Below are positions 35,266-43,720 of a DNA stretch of 64,000 nucleotides, one piece after another. This DNA is from Rhodanobacteraceae bacterium (GTDB lineage: Bacteria; Pseudomonadota; Gammaproteobacteria; Xanthomonadales; Rhodanobacteraceae). Each line of letters starts with the position of its first letter. The stretch's first letter is position 1. Made by a program: the position numbers and the translations under genes. The stretch is taken from positions 62,001 to 126,000 of the forward strand of contig JAACZU010000001.1 in assembly GCA_009996615.1 (NCBI GenBank). The letters run 5' to 3'. The notes beneath the pieces were generated by a model. The model worked only from the letters and a program-made list of their open reading frames with translations. It searched no databases and was not told the origin of the DNA.

Positions 35266-35394
35266 CACGCGCCCGCTCAAGCCACTGTCCCCGCGGGAGT
35301 GGGTGCGGGCGAAGCGCGGAGCACGAGTCTTGGCGTGCAGTCGGCAGCACGCAGCCTGCGCGAACCCGAACCGCCGGGACGGCTTGCCGGGAAC

Positions 35395-35423
35395 TTGCTG
35401 TTATCGGCCGGTGGCTCTATATT
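35395..35423 (+). promoter_or_regulatory. Promoter of the chpS-chpB toxin-antitoxin genes
   Basis: TTGCTG (35395-35400), a 17-bp spacer, then TATATT (35418-35423). This is the best sigma-70-like promoter in the area, with locally high AT content. Confidence 0.75.
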
Positions 35424-35440
35424 TTCCTGCAATAAAATAT
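35419..35440. promoter_or_regulatory. Operator-like inverted repeat over the chpS-chpB -10 box
   Basis: ATATTTT (35419-35425) and AAAATAT (35434-35440) are perfect 7-bp arms with an 8-bp spacer, overlapping the -10 box. Antitoxins of the MazE/ChpS type commonly bind such palindromes to repress their own operon. Confidence 0.65.
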
Positions 35441-35454
35441 TCCAGGAGCGTCCG

Positions 35455-35703
35455 ATGTCCCTCGCCGCAACCCTGCGCCGCACCGGCGGCTCAATCACGC
35501 TGTCCATCCCAAAGGCGGTGGCTCAGGCACTGGCAGTGGACGCCGGTTCGGTGGTGGAGCTGGAAGTGCAGGGCCGCACGCTGTCGGTGACGCCAGCCCG
35601 CAAGACCTTGGCCGACCGCTTGGCGGCCAGCCCGAAGTCGCCGTCGCAGTGGCAGCGCGATGCCTCGCTGGAGGATGGTCCGGTCGGGCGTGAGCTGCTG
35701 TGA
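35455..35703 (+). CDS. chpS: Type II antitoxin, AbrB/MazE (ChpS-like)
   Basis: An 82-residue protein. The N-terminal half (LRRTGGSITLSIPKAVAQAL, VVELEVQGRTLSV) is a swapped-hairpin AbrB DNA-binding domain. The C-terminal half (SPSQWQRDASLEDGPVGREL) is the acidic toxin-wrapping tail. It should neutralise the ribonuclease encoded next and repress the operon through the palindrome at 35419-35440. AGGAG precedes the ATG. Its stop overlaps the toxin GTG start. Confidence 0.9.
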   Translation: MSLAATLRRTGGSITLSIPKAVAQALAVDAGSVVELEVQGRTLSVTPARKTLADRLAASPKSPSQWQRDASLEDGPVGRELL

Positions 35704-36047
35704 GCCGCGGCATTCCGGCGCGTGGCGATATCCTCGCTCTGAGCCTGGACCCGACCCAAGGCCACGAGATCCGCGGCACCCGCCCGGTACTGGTGCTCTC
35801 CGCCGACGCGTTCAACCGCGCCTCTGGCCTCCTGTTGGTCGCTCCGATCACGCAGGGCGGTGCAGCTTCGCGCGAGACCGGGTTCAGTGTGAGCCTCATG
35901 GGCTCGGGGACCGAAACCCAAGGCGTGGTCCTGTGCGACCAGACCCGCACCGTGGATGCCCGCGCACGCACGTTCAAGCGGATCGAGAAAGCACCTGATG
36001 CCGTGGTCCAGGAGGCACTGGACGCAGTGCGCGCGATTCTGGAATGA
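35700..36047 (+). CDS. chpB: Type II toxin, PemK/MazF (ChpB-like) endoribonuclease
   Basis: A 115-residue protein very like E. coli ChpB: ARGDILALSLDPTQGHEI, TRPVLVLSADAFN, LLVAPITQGG, ETGFSVSL and GVVLCDQTRTVDARAR. The Arg/Gln/Thr surface used for RNA cleavage appears intact. It starts at GTG with a 4-base overlap with the antitoxin stop, the usual coupling of such pairs. It would cut mRNA when the antitoxin is lost. Confidence 0.93.
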   Translation: MSRGIPARGDILALSLDPTQGHEIRGTRPVLVLSADAFNRASGLLLVAPITQGGAASRETGFSVSLMGSGTETQGVVLCDQTRTVDARARTFKRIEKAPDAVVQEALDAVRAILE

Positions 36048-36121
36048 CGCGATCGTGCGTGGCCCGGGTGACTGTCGACTACGTCTACCGCCGACCGCCC
36101 CGATAGAGGCAGGCAAGAGCT

Positions 36122-36233
36122 CGTAGGTTGAGCTGAGCAACGCAAAGCCCAACACGGCGTCACGTTCAGGATCAGGCCGTCGACCGGAGCCATGCGCAAT
36201 GTTGGGCATCGCTGCGCTCAGCCCAACCTACGC
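36122..36233. repeat. CGTAGGTTG...CAACCTACG inverted repeat
   Basis: Outer arms CGTAGGTTG (36122-36130) and CAACCTACG (36224-36232) enclose two further inner repeats (AGCCCAACAC and GTTGGGC). It fills most of the gap behind the toxin gene and has the look of a miniature mobile or REP-type element. Confidence 0.7.
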
Positions 36234-36285
36234 GCTGCACCACGACGGATTGCTTCGCAGCCCCCTGCCGATCTCGTCGATGCGC

Positions 36286-36636
36286 TCAGGTAAGCGCGCC
36301 GGCAGCAAACGCGAGAGTGGCGATGAGGAACATCGGGACGAGAACCCGCTCGGCGAATCGCTCGTGCTGTTTGAGCCGATTGACGAATTCCTGCAGCTCG
36401 GGGTCGTCGATGGATTCCAGTGTGGCGTAGATCTTTCGCATGCTCCCGACACCACGCGTGGTCTGGAGTTCGCTCCACGCGTCCGAGCCCCCGAGGGCGA
36501 CCCATGTGCGGAAATGGCGTTCCCGCAGATATCTCCAGAGGCCGAGCAACTCCCGGTGACTCGATATCGAGTGGGGGATGGTGAGCGCCACGAACGGTAT
36601 CAGGACGATGATTCCCAAACTCGACCACATGGACAT
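36286..36636 (-). CDS. Hypothetical small two-helix membrane protein
   Basis: A 116-residue protein with a membrane helix at each end (SLGIIVLIPFVALTI at residues 5-20; VLVPMFLIATLAFAAGAL at the C-terminus) and a charged, Trp-containing middle part of about 70 residues. I do not recognise the family. The start could also be the ATG at 36630. It lies between a repeat and the next unknown gene on the same strand. Confidence 0.6.
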   Translation of the reverse strand: MSMWSSLGIIVLIPFVALTIPHSISSHRELLGLWRYLRERHFRTWVALGGSDAWSELQTTRGVGSMRKIYATLESIDDPELQEFVNRLKQHERFAERVLVPMFLIATLAFAAGALT

Positions 36637-36746
36637 CGTGCGGTGCTCCTCGTATCCAATCGGTCAGTCGCCCGGCGTGCCGGCGGTGGGACTCGCCGCT
36701 CCGCGGCTGCGGCCCACCCTACATGCGGCGACAGGTTCACGGCCTC

Positions 36747-37142
36747 TCAGGTCAGCCACGCCTCCAGCGCCTGCAATGCCTCCTTCTGCGGGTAGTCGGT
36801 GTCACCGGCCGGTTCATGCCGGTGCCCCTCGTAGGCAACGAGCAGCTCGCCGAATGGGTCGTCGACCGAGTCGGTTTCCTCGATGACCAGTTCCAGGTCT
36901 TCCAGCGCTTCCTCGACGCTGCCGACCTCGAGCGGCATGTGCAGGATCATCAGCCAGGTGATGAAGGTCGCGTCGGCGTCACTGGCGCGGGCATTGCGGA
37001 CGGCGGCGGCGAGGGCCGACGCGCGGCTCGCGAAGTGAGCGCGCGCGGGCGCTTCGGACGGGAAGATCGTGATCGCTTCGCCTTCCGCCTGCAGGTCGCC
37101 GCTGGCGATGTTTTCGAAGCTGGAGATGACGACGTAGCTCAT
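36747..37142 (-). CDS. Hypothetical acidic soluble protein
   Basis: A 131-residue protein, MSYVVISSFENIASGDLQA at the start, with an acidic C-terminal half (EEALEDLELVIEETDSVDD). It has no signal peptide or membrane helix. It is not recognised. Repeat-like sequence lies on both sides (36690-36725 and 37164-37305), so it appears as a single-gene unit. Confidence 0.65.
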   Translation of the reverse strand: MSYVVISSFENIASGDLQAEGEAITIFPSEAPARAHFASRASALAAAVRNARASDADATFITWLMILHMPLEVGSVEEALEDLELVIEETDSVDDPFGELLVAYEGHRHEPAGDTDYPQKEALQALEAWLT

Positions 37143-37163
37143 GCGAGGTGGCTCCTTGGCTTT

Positions 37164-37305
37164 TCCCTTCTCCCCTCGGGAGAAGGTGCCCCTCAGGGGC
37201 GGATGAGGGTTCGATCGGAGCGAGGTGCCACCTGCGACTCAAGACGTGGGTCTCGAACTTCGCCCGGACCCTCACCCCAACCCCTCTCCCGGTGGGAGAG
37301 GGGCT
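37164..37305. repeat. CTTCTCCC...GGGAGAAGG and CCTCTCCC...GGGAGAGGG repeats
   Basis: CCTTCTCCCCTCGGGAGAAGG type stem at 37165-37186 and CCCCTCTCCCGGTGGGAGAG at 37281-37304, with the shared ACCCTCACCCCAACCCCTCT lead. A relative is at 62.74 kb. They lie behind the S9 peptidase stop and in front of the unknown acidic gene. Confidence 0.75.
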
Positions 37306-37365
37306 TTGGGCATTCTCGGTACTGCGATCGCCACAATGACGGCAGCGGTGATCGAAGGCGGCTGA

Positions 37366-39426
37366 CTACTTGTTGTTAGGGCCCTTCGCGCGATGGCGCT
37401 CGAACCACGCCAGGATCGCCGAGGCCTTCGCCGCCGACTGCGACGGGCGGTCGGCGAGGCCGCCGTGGTTCGCGCCGGGCACCTTGACCAGCGCGGTCGG
37501 AATGCCGCGCAGCTGCAGCGCTTCGTAATACTGCTCGGCTTCGCTGGCCGGCGTGCGGTAGTCGTCCGAGCCGACCACGACGAGGGTCGGCGTCTTGACG
37601 TTGCCGACCAGCGACAGCGGCGAGCGCGCCCAGTAGCCGGCCGGATCTTCCCACGGATACTGGCCGAACCAGTAGCGCGCGAAGTACGGCGTCATGTCGG
37701 CGGTCAGCACGAAGCTGGACCAGTTGATGACCGGCTTCTGCGACGCGGCCGCGCGGAAGCGGTCGGTCTTGCCGACGATCCACGCGGTCAGCACGCCGCC
37801 GCCCGAGCCGCCGGTCACGAACAGGTTGTCCTGGTCGACGAAGCCCTTGGCCAGCGCGGCGTCGACCGCGCTCATCAGGTCGTCGTAGTCGTGGCCGGGG
37901 TAGGCCTTGTCGATCTTGTTCGCGAACGCCTCGCCGTAGCTGGTCGAGCCGCGCGGGTTGACGTAGAGCACGACGTAGCCGGCGGCGGCGTAGAGCTGGG
38001 CGTCGGTCGAGAACGCCGGGCCGTAGGCGGCGAACGGGCCGCCGTGGATCTCCAGGATCAGCGGGTATTTGCACGCCGCATCGAAGTCCGGCGGCGTGAC
38101 CAGCCAGGCGTCGATCGGCAGGCCGTCGAATGCGGTGACGGCGAGCTTGTGCACCTCGCCGAGCTGCTTGGACGCGAACAGCGCCTCGTTGAGCTGGGTC
38201 AGTCGTTGCGTCTTGCCGCCGCGCGCGATCCACACGTCCGACGGCCGCTGCGGCGTGCCGCCGGTGTAGGCGACGGTGCCGTCGCGCGCGACGCTGAACT
38301 GGCCGCCGCTGTACGGGCGGTCGAGTTCGCTGCCGGTCAGGTTCTCGGCGACCGTGCGGGTCGAACCGTCCAGGCCGACGCGCGCCACGCGCACGCTGCC
38401 GTGGTCGTCGTAGCTGACGTAGATCGCGCGCCCGTCGGCGGCCCACACCGGCACGCCGACGCTGCGGTCGAGGTTCGTGGTCAGCACGCGCGTGGCGCTG
38501 CCGTCGCGCTTCATGATCGACAACTGCTGGTTCTGGTAGCCCACGCGCTTGTCGTCGAAGCCGACGTAGGCGATCCATTGGCCGTCGGGCGACACCGCCG
38601 GCGCGTTGTCCGGGCCGTCGCGCCGGGTCAGCGTGCGCACCTCGCGCGTGTCGAGCGTGACCTCGTGCACTTCGCTGTTGACGAGGTCGCGCTGCCAGTC
38701 CGGCGCCAGGTTCGCGCTGAACAGCAGCGAGCGGCCGTCGTGCGACCACGCCAGGCGACCGCCGACATCGCGTGCGCCGAACGTCAGTTGCGTCGGCGCG
38801 CCGCCATCGGCCGGCACCCAGAAGATCTGCTCGTAGCCGGGCTTCTCGTAGCCGCCCTCGTCGGTGCGGTAGACGACCTTGTCGATCACCTGCAGCGGTT
38901 CGGCCCACTTCGCGCCGTCGGGCCTGTCGGGCGCCTTGCCGAGGCGGGCCGCCTCGTCGGGCATGAACACCGAGTAGGCGATGCGCTGGCCGTCGGGCGA
39001 CCAGGCGATCGAGTGCGGCGTGTCGGGCAGGCCGGTGATCCGCGCGGTCGCGCCGGTCTTCATCCAGCGCACGTAGAGCTGCGCACCGGCCTTTTCGTCG
39101 GCGCTGGAGATGTAGGCGAGCTTGCTGCCGTCGGGCGACCAGCGCGGCTGGCTGTGCGAGCCGGGCCCGCTGACCAGCGGCGTCTGCGCGCCGCTGGCGA
39201 CGTCGATCGACCAGATCGATGCGCGCATGCGGTCGCTCATGATGTCGCCGGTGCGCCGCGTATAGACGACGGTCTTGCCGTCCGGCGCGATCTGCGGGTC
39301 ACTGGCGACTTCGAGGTTGAACAGGTCGGCGCCGGTCAGCACGCGCGACGGGCCGGCCGGATGCGCGGCGAACGCGGGAATGGCGAGGAAGGCGGCCAGC
39401 GACAACACGAGCGGACGAAGCGACAT
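37366..39426 (-). CDS. Exported S9 family prolyl oligopeptidase-type peptidase
   Basis: A 686-residue protein with signal peptide MSLRPLVLSLAAFLAIPAFA. Residues about 30-420 form a beta-propeller with repeated WSPDG/SPDGQ motifs. The C-terminal alpha/beta hydrolase has FVTGGSGGGVLTAW (Ser), VVGSDDYRTPASEAEQYY (Asp) and VPGANHGGLADR (His). It looks like acylaminoacyl-peptidase/dipeptidyl-peptidase-like enzymes that cut short peptides in the periplasm. With the proline iminopeptidase gene upstream on the same strand (153 bp away) it fits peptide scavenging. Confidence 0.93.
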   Translation of the reverse strand: MSLRPLVLSLAAFLAIPAFAAHPAGPSRVLTGADLFNLEVASDPQIAPDGKTVVYTRRTGDIMSDRMRASIWSIDVASGAQTPLVSGPGSHSQPRWSPDGSKLAYISSADEKAGAQLYVRWMKTGATARITGLPDTPHSIAWSPDGQRIAYSVFMPDEAARLGKAPDRPDGAKWAEPLQVIDKVVYRTDEGGYEKPGYEQIFWVPADGGAPTQLTFGARDVGGRLAWSHDGRSLLFSANLAPDWQRDLVNSEVHEVTLDTREVRTLTRRDGPDNAPAVSPDGQWIAYVGFDDKRVGYQNQQLSIMKRDGSATRVLTTNLDRSVGVPVWAADGRAIYVSYDDHGSVRVARVGLDGSTRTVAENLTGSELDRPYSGGQFSVARDGTVAYTGGTPQRPSDVWIARGGKTQRLTQLNEALFASKQLGEVHKLAVTAFDGLPIDAWLVTPPDFDAACKYPLILEIHGGPFAAYGPAFSTDAQLYAAAGYVVLYVNPRGSTSYGEAFANKIDKAYPGHDYDDLMSAVDAALAKGFVDQDNLFVTGGSGGGVLTAWIVGKTDRFRAAASQKPVINWSSFVLTADMTPYFARYWFGQYPWEDPAGYWARSPLSLVGNVKTPTLVVVGSDDYRTPASEAEQYYEALQLRGIPTALVKVPGANHGGLADRPSQSAAKASAILAWFERHRAKGPNNK

Positions 39427-39579
39427 GATGCTTACCCTTGCGGAGTTCGAGGACGGCAGCTGACGCGCGCAACGCTGCCAGTGCGGGAGTCGGGACGCGA
39501 TGCTTGCAGCACGATAGCGTCGGTGCCGGTGCGGTGCTGCGGGCCGAAAGTCATAGGCGCTCGGTGGCGGGCGCAGCGG

Positions 39580-40563
39580 TCAGGAGCCGCCGATGCCGCC
39601 GGACGCGCCTCCGGCATGGCGTTCGGCCAGCGTGTCGGTCGCGCCGACCAGCGCGTTGACGATCGCCGGATCGGCCGCGCTGTGCCCGGCCAGCACGATG
39701 TGCAGCGCCGCTTCCGGCCAGGCCTCGGCGAGATCGCAGGCGCTCTTCACCGGACAGATGATGTCGTAGCGACCGTGCACGATGGTCGCGGGGATGTGGC
39801 GGATGCGGTCGATGTCGCGCAGCAGCTGGTCGGGTTCGAGGAAGATGCGGTGCCGGAAGTAGTGCGCTTCGGCGCGTGCGACGTTGATCGCGGTTTGCGG
39901 CTCCTCGAAGCTGCCGGGCTCGTGCGGGTCGTGCACGAGCGTGGTGCTGCCGCCTTCCCACCAGCCCCACGCCTGCGCGGCGGCGAGCCGCACACGCTCG
40001 TCGTCGCTGTCGAGCCGGCGCCAGTAAGCCTCGACCATGTCGCCGCGTTCGTCCTCGGGGATGTGTTCGAGGTAGCGGCGCCAACGCTCGGGGAAGATCC
40101 ACGAGGCGCCGCCGTCGAGTTCGTTGAACCAGCGCAGTTCGCCCGGCCGGCCGAGGAAGATGCCGCGCAGCACGAGGCCGAGCACGCGCTGCGGATGGCG
40201 CTGCGCATAGGCCAGCGCCAGCGTCGAGCCCCACGAGCCGCCGAACACGACCCAGCGCTCGATGCCGAAGTGCGTGCGGATCGCCTCGATGTCGGCGACG
40301 AGGTGCCAGGTGGTGTTGTCGCGCAGTTCGGCCGCTGGCGTGGAACGGCCGGCACCGCGCTGGTCGAACAGCACGATGCGGTAGCGCTGCGGATCGAAGA
40401 AGCGGCGGTGGTACGGCGACAGGCCGGCCCCCGGGCCGCCATGCAGGAAGACCACCGGCAGCCCGTCCGGATTGCCGCACTCCTCTATGTACAGCGTATG
40501 CCGCTCGTCGACGGCGAGGCGATGGGTGCGGTAGGGCTCGATCTCGGGGTACAGCTCGCGCAT
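39580..40563 (-). CDS. pip: Proline iminopeptidase
   Basis: A 327-residue alpha/beta hydrolase (S33). It has VVFLHGGPGAGLSPYHRRFF (oxyanion loop), LFDQRGAGRSTP, VFGGSWGSTLALAYAQRHP (nucleophile Ser), IVHGRYDIICPV (Asp) and LAGHSAADP (His). It removes N-terminal proline from peptides in the cytosol. The C-terminus is a glycine-rich tail (ERHAGGASGGIGGS) that is not usual for the family. Length otherwise normal. Confidence 0.95.
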   Translation of the reverse strand: MRELYPEIEPYRTHRLAVDERHTLYIEECGNPDGLPVVFLHGGPGAGLSPYHRRFFDPQRYRIVLFDQRGAGRSTPAAELRDNTTWHLVADIEAIRTHFGIERWVVFGGSWGSTLALAYAQRHPQRVLGLVLRGIFLGRPGELRWFNELDGGASWIFPERWRRYLEHIPEDERGDMVEAYWRRLDSDDERVRLAAAQAWGWWEGGSTTLVHDPHEPGSFEEPQTAINVARAEAHYFRHRIFLEPDQLLRDIDRIRHIPATIVHGRYDIICPVKSACDLAEAWPEAALHIVLAGHSAADPAIVNALVGATDTLAERHAGGASGGIGGS

Positions 40564-40842
40564 GGCGTGGTTTCCGGCAAGGGGAAGGAACCCGGCAACA
40601 CCGGGGCGGCGTGGCCGTCCGGATCAGCGCATCGTGGCGTCCGCGCGCTTTGGGTGCACGGAGGGACGCATCGACCGGGGCAGGGGAATACTATGGCGCA
40701 GGCGGACTCCCGGCGCGCAAGCCTGGCTGGCTGCCCGGAGCGTTCGTGGACGGGGTGTCGATCCCGTCGTCCCGCGTTCGTCGTGTTCCTGCAAGCCGCT
40801 GTCGGCTCCGCGTTCCCGACGACCGATCCGAGGAGGATGTCC

Positions 40843-41271
40843 ATGCACGTCCAGCCCTACCTGTTCTTCGATGGCCGCTGCGAGGAGGCCATCGCGTTCT
40901 ATCGCCACGCGGTCGGTGCCCAGACGCTGATGCTGATGCGCTACGGCGACGCGCCGGGCGGCGCGGCGCAGTGCCCGGACGGCTCGATCCCGCCGGCCGA
41001 CAAGGTGATGCACGCGTGCCTGCAGATCGGCGACACGCAGGTGTTCGCGTCCGACGGCTTCAGCGGCGGCCAGCCCGAGTTCAAGGGCATCACGCTGTCG
41101 CTGACGGCCCAGGACGATGCCGAGGCCAAGCGCCTGTTCGATCGCCTCGCCGAGGGCGGACAGGCGCATCAGCCACTCGCGCCGACGTTCTTCGCGTCGA
41201 GCTTCGGCATGCTGGTCGACCGCTTCGGCCTGTCGTGGATGGTGATCAAGCCGAATCCGCTGCCGGCCTGA
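40843..41271 (+). CDS. VOC/PhnB-like glyoxalase-fold protein
   Basis: A 142-residue protein: MHVQPYLFFDGRCEEAIAFY, DKVMHACLQIGDTQVFASDG and FGMLVDRFGLSWMVIKP are hallmarks of the PhnB/3-demethylubiquinone-like VOC subgroup. Most members have no known reaction. Two in-frame ATGs lie close together; the second (40843) has the ideal distance from AGGAGG, the first abuts it. Confidence 0.9.
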   Translation: MHVQPYLFFDGRCEEAIAFYRHAVGAQTLMLMRYGDAPGGAAQCPDGSIPPADKVMHACLQIGDTQVFASDGFSGGQPEFKGITLSLTAQDDAEAKRLFDRLAEGGQAHQPLAPTFFASSFGMLVDRFGLSWMVIKPNPLPA

Positions 41272-41413
41272 TCGGCGCGACGCGTTCGCTCGTCCGGTTG
41301 GTCCGCTCCGGATCCTGAACGCACGTCGCAGGGCTGCGCAATCTCCCGGCCCGTGCGAGGTCCATAATCGATGCCGAACGGCATTGCCGTTGGGCGGGCA
41401 GAGGGCTGGTGCG

Positions 41414-41935
41414 ATGAAGTACCTCGATCCGATCGATCCCGGCCGTCGTGGCGTGCTGGCGGCGTTGCTGGCGGGCGGCGCGGCGCTCGCGTGGGCGGGC
41501 CTGTACTGGGCACGGCCGCGTCGCGCGCACGCGGTCGGCGGCCGCGCATTCGAGGTCGAGCACAGCGAGGCCGAATGGCGGGCGCGGCTTGGCCCGCAGC
41601 GCTATGCGGTGCTGCGCGAGCAGGCGACCGAGCCGCCGTTCAGCAGTCCGCTCGATCACGAGCAGCGCGCCGGCATCTACGCCTGCGCCGGCTGCGCGCT
41701 GCCGCTGTTCAGTTCGGCGACGAAGTTCGACAGCGGCACCGGTTGGCCGAGCTTCTGGCAACCGCTGCCGAACGCGGTGGCGGAGTCGACCGATGCCTCG
41801 CTCGGCATGCAGCGCACCGAAGTCCACTGCCGGCGCTGTGGCGGGCATCTTGGCCATGTCTTCGACGACGGCCCGCCGCCGACCGGGCTGCGCTATTGCA
41901 TGAATGGCCTGGCACTCGAATTCACGCCGAGGTGA
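41414..41935 (+). CDS. msrB: Exported methionine-(R)-sulfoxide reductase
   Basis: A 173-residue protein. The N-terminal DPGRRGVLAALLAGGAALAW looks like a Tat-type or uncleaved signal anchor (twin Arg before a hydrophobic stretch). The MsrB domain has zinc cysteines CAGCALPLF and HCRRCGGHLGHVFDDG, KFDSGTGWPSFW, and the catalytic Cys in GLRYCMNGLALEF. It reduces methionine-R-sulfoxide in proteins, here outside the cytosol. msrA follows after 8 bp. CATAAT at 41363-41368 may be the -10 box. Confidence 0.92.
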   Translation: MKYLDPIDPGRRGVLAALLAGGAALAWAGLYWARPRRAHAVGGRAFEVEHSEAEWRARLGPQRYAVLREQATEPPFSSPLDHEQRAGIYACAGCALPLFSSATKFDSGTGWPSFWQPLPNAVAESTDASLGMQRTEVHCRRCGGHLGHVFDDGPPPTGLRYCMNGLALEFTPR

Positions 41936-41943
41936 ATACCGCC

Positions 41944-42666
41944 ATGTACGCGAGCCTGATCTGCAAGGCCGCCGCGCTGGGCGGCGCGCTGCTGGCCTTG
42001 CCGCTGGCGGCGGTGTTCACGCTGCAGGGGCCGCTGCCGGCGGCCGAGCCGGCGACGATGGTTCCGGCGCCCGCGCTTGACGAGCCGCCCACGAGCGCGC
42101 CAAGCGAGACCGCGGTGCTCGCCGGCGGCTGCTTCTGGGGCATGCAGGGCGTGTTCGAGCACGTCCGCGGCGTGCTGCGCGTGGTGTCCGGCTACGCCGG
42201 CGGCGCCGACGACGCGGTGACCTACGACGTGGTCAGCACCGGCACGACCGGCAATGCCGAGTCGGTGCAGATCACCTACGACCCGCGGCAGATCACCTAC
42301 GGCGGCCTGCTGCAGATCTACTTTTCGGTCGCGCACGATCCGACCCAGGTGAACCGGCAGGGGCCGGATTGGGGCACGCAATACCGCTCGGCGATCTTTC
42401 CGCGCGACGCGACGCAGCAGAACATCGCCGCCGCCTACGTCGCGCAGCTCGAGCGCGCCCACGCGTTCGGCGCGCCGATCGCGACGCGCATCGAAACGGG
42501 AGCGCATTTCCATCCGGCCGAGGACTGGCACCAGGACTATCTCGCGCACAACCCGAGCGACGCCTACATCGTCATCAACGACCTGCCGAAGATCGCCAAC
42601 CTGCGCCGCCTGTTCCCGCAGCGCTACCGCGACCAGCCGGTGCTGGTCGCGCGCGCCAAGCCGTGA
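41944..42666 (+). CDS. msrA: Exported methionine-(S)-sulfoxide reductase
   Basis: A 240-residue protein with an N-terminal hydrophobic segment (ALGGALLALPLAAVF) and Pro-rich linker, then the MsrA domain: TAVLAGGCFWGMQGVFEHVR (catalytic Cys), SGYAGG, TGNAESVQITYDP, AHDPTQVNRQGPDWGTQYRS and HPAEDWHQDYLAHNP. It reduces methionine-S-sulfoxide. With msrB it forms an exported repair pair covering both stereoisomers. A GTG 12 bases upstream, overlapping the msrB stop, is an alternative start. Confidence 0.93.
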   Translation: MYASLICKAAALGGALLALPLAAVFTLQGPLPAAEPATMVPAPALDEPPTSAPSETAVLAGGCFWGMQGVFEHVRGVLRVVSGYAGGADDAVTYDVVSTGTTGNAESVQITYDPRQITYGGLLQIYFSVAHDPTQVNRQGPDWGTQYRSAIFPRDATQQNIAAAYVAQLERAHAFGAPIATRIETGAHFHPAEDWHQDYLAHNPSDAYIVINDLPKIANLRRLFPQRYRDQPVLVARAKP

Positions 42667-42705
42667 GCGACATGCCTGCCGCGCATGCGCGCAGCCCGGA
42701 CGCCC

Positions 42706-42875
42706 TCAACGACAGGTGTAGCCGCCATCGATGACGAGGTGCGCCTCGCCGTCGGCATCGAGCACGTCGGCGATGCCACGCGCGCGCCTTCCTCGGCCAT
42801 TCGGGGCGCACACGCGCGGCCGATGCCAAGCGCCGCGCCGGTGATGATGGCTACCTTGTCCTTGAGTCGTTGCAT
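42706..42875 (-). pseudogene. Short-chain dehydrogenase remnant with large internal deletion
   Basis: The first 35 codons read as an intact SDR N-terminus (MQRLKDKVAIITGAALGIGR, the TGxxxGIG cofactor motif, then MAEEGARVA). After a frame shift the next codons read as an SDR C-terminus (DADGEAHLVIDGGYTCR, stop). About 200 residues that should lie between are missing. So the gene was gutted, leaving both ends joined. Confidence 0.8.
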
Positions 42876-42906
42876 GATCGGCTCCTGCGCGCAATCGCGC
42901 TGTTCA

Positions 42907-42946
42907 GCCCTCCCCTTCAAGGGGAGGGTTGGGTGGGGATGGTGTT
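42907..42946. repeat. CTCCCCTTCAAGGGGAGGG repeat
   Basis: Same orientation and sequence as the 7.85 kb copy. It sits just upstream of the SDR remnant and near the end of the exporter ATPase gene. Confidence 0.9.
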
Positions 42947-43024
42947 TGGTTCTCGCGCTGCCACCGCTTCACGAAAGCTGCCCCCCAGTATCGCGTTGGC
43001 GGCGGCCGCCGCGCTTGAGTCCGG

Positions 43025-43720
43025 TCAAACCGCGGCCGCGGCCGCCGGCGCGACGATGCGGCCGTCGACGAGGCGGATCAGGCGGTCGGTGCTGGCCGCG
43101 AACTGCGCGTCGTGCGTGACGACCGCGACCGCGCGGCCGTGTTCGTGCGCCAGCCCCAGGATGATCGCCTGCACGTTGCGGCTCGATGCGCTGTCGAGGT
43201 TGCCGGTCGGCTCGTCGGCGAGGATCAGCGGCGGGTCGTTGGCGAGCGCACGCGCGATTGCCACGCGCTGGCTCTGGCCACCGGAGAGCTGGCGCGGCAA
43301 CTTGTCGCGCTGGTCGGCGATGCCGAGCGCGGCGAGCAGCGCATCGGCGCGCTGCTTCATCTCGGCCTCGCTCCAGCGCCCGAGGCGCCGCATCGGCAGC
43401 ATCACGTTCTCGCGCGCGCTGAACTCGGGCAGCAGGAAATGCGACTGGAACACGAAGCCGATCCGCTGCAGCCGCGCGTCGGCGCGTTCGCGTTCGCCGA
43501 AGCCGGCGGTGTCGAGCTCGTCCAGCCACACCGTGCCGCCGGTCGGGATGTCGAGCAGGCCGAGCAGGTACAACAGCGAGGACTTGCCCGAGCCCGACGG
43601 GCCGGTGATCGCGACGCATTCGCCGCGCGCGATCTCCAGGCTGACGTCGTCGACCAGCGTCACCGGAACTTCCGCCGCGAGCCGGCGCGTGAGGTGCTCG
43701 GCGCGCACCGCCGCGACCAT
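43025..43720 (-). CDS. ABC transporter ATP-binding protein (LolD/MacB/DevA type)
   Basis: A 231-residue ATPase: Walker A GPSGSGKSS, Q-loop FVFQSHFLLPEFSARENVML, signature LSGGQSQRVAIARALAND, Walker B LILADEPTGNLDS, and H-loop VVTHDAQ. The PTGNLD sequence and a single-ATPase/FtsX-permease pairing are typical of lipoprotein-, lipid- or drug-exporting systems. It follows the permease gene with a 1-base stop/start overlap (TGATG). It powers the HlyD/FtsX-type exporter encoded upstream. Confidence 0.93.
   Translation of the reverse strand: MVAAVRAEHLTRRLAAEVPVTLVDDVSLEIARGECVAITGPSGSGKSSLLYLLGLLDIPTGGTVWLDELDTAGFGERERADARLQRIGFVFQSHFLLPEFSARENVMLPMRRLGRWSEAEMKQRADALLAALGIADQRDKLPRQLSGGQSQRVAIARALANDPPLILADEPTGNLDSASSRNVQAIILGLAHEHGRAVAVVTHDAQFAASTDRLIRLVDGRIVAPAAAAAV

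Noticed and set aside
37393-40800. Long plus-strand frame in front of the PhnB-like protein, making an apparent 1292-residue protein
   Set aside because: The part before 40843 is antisense to the S9 peptidase and proline iminopeptidase; only the last 142 residues are real.
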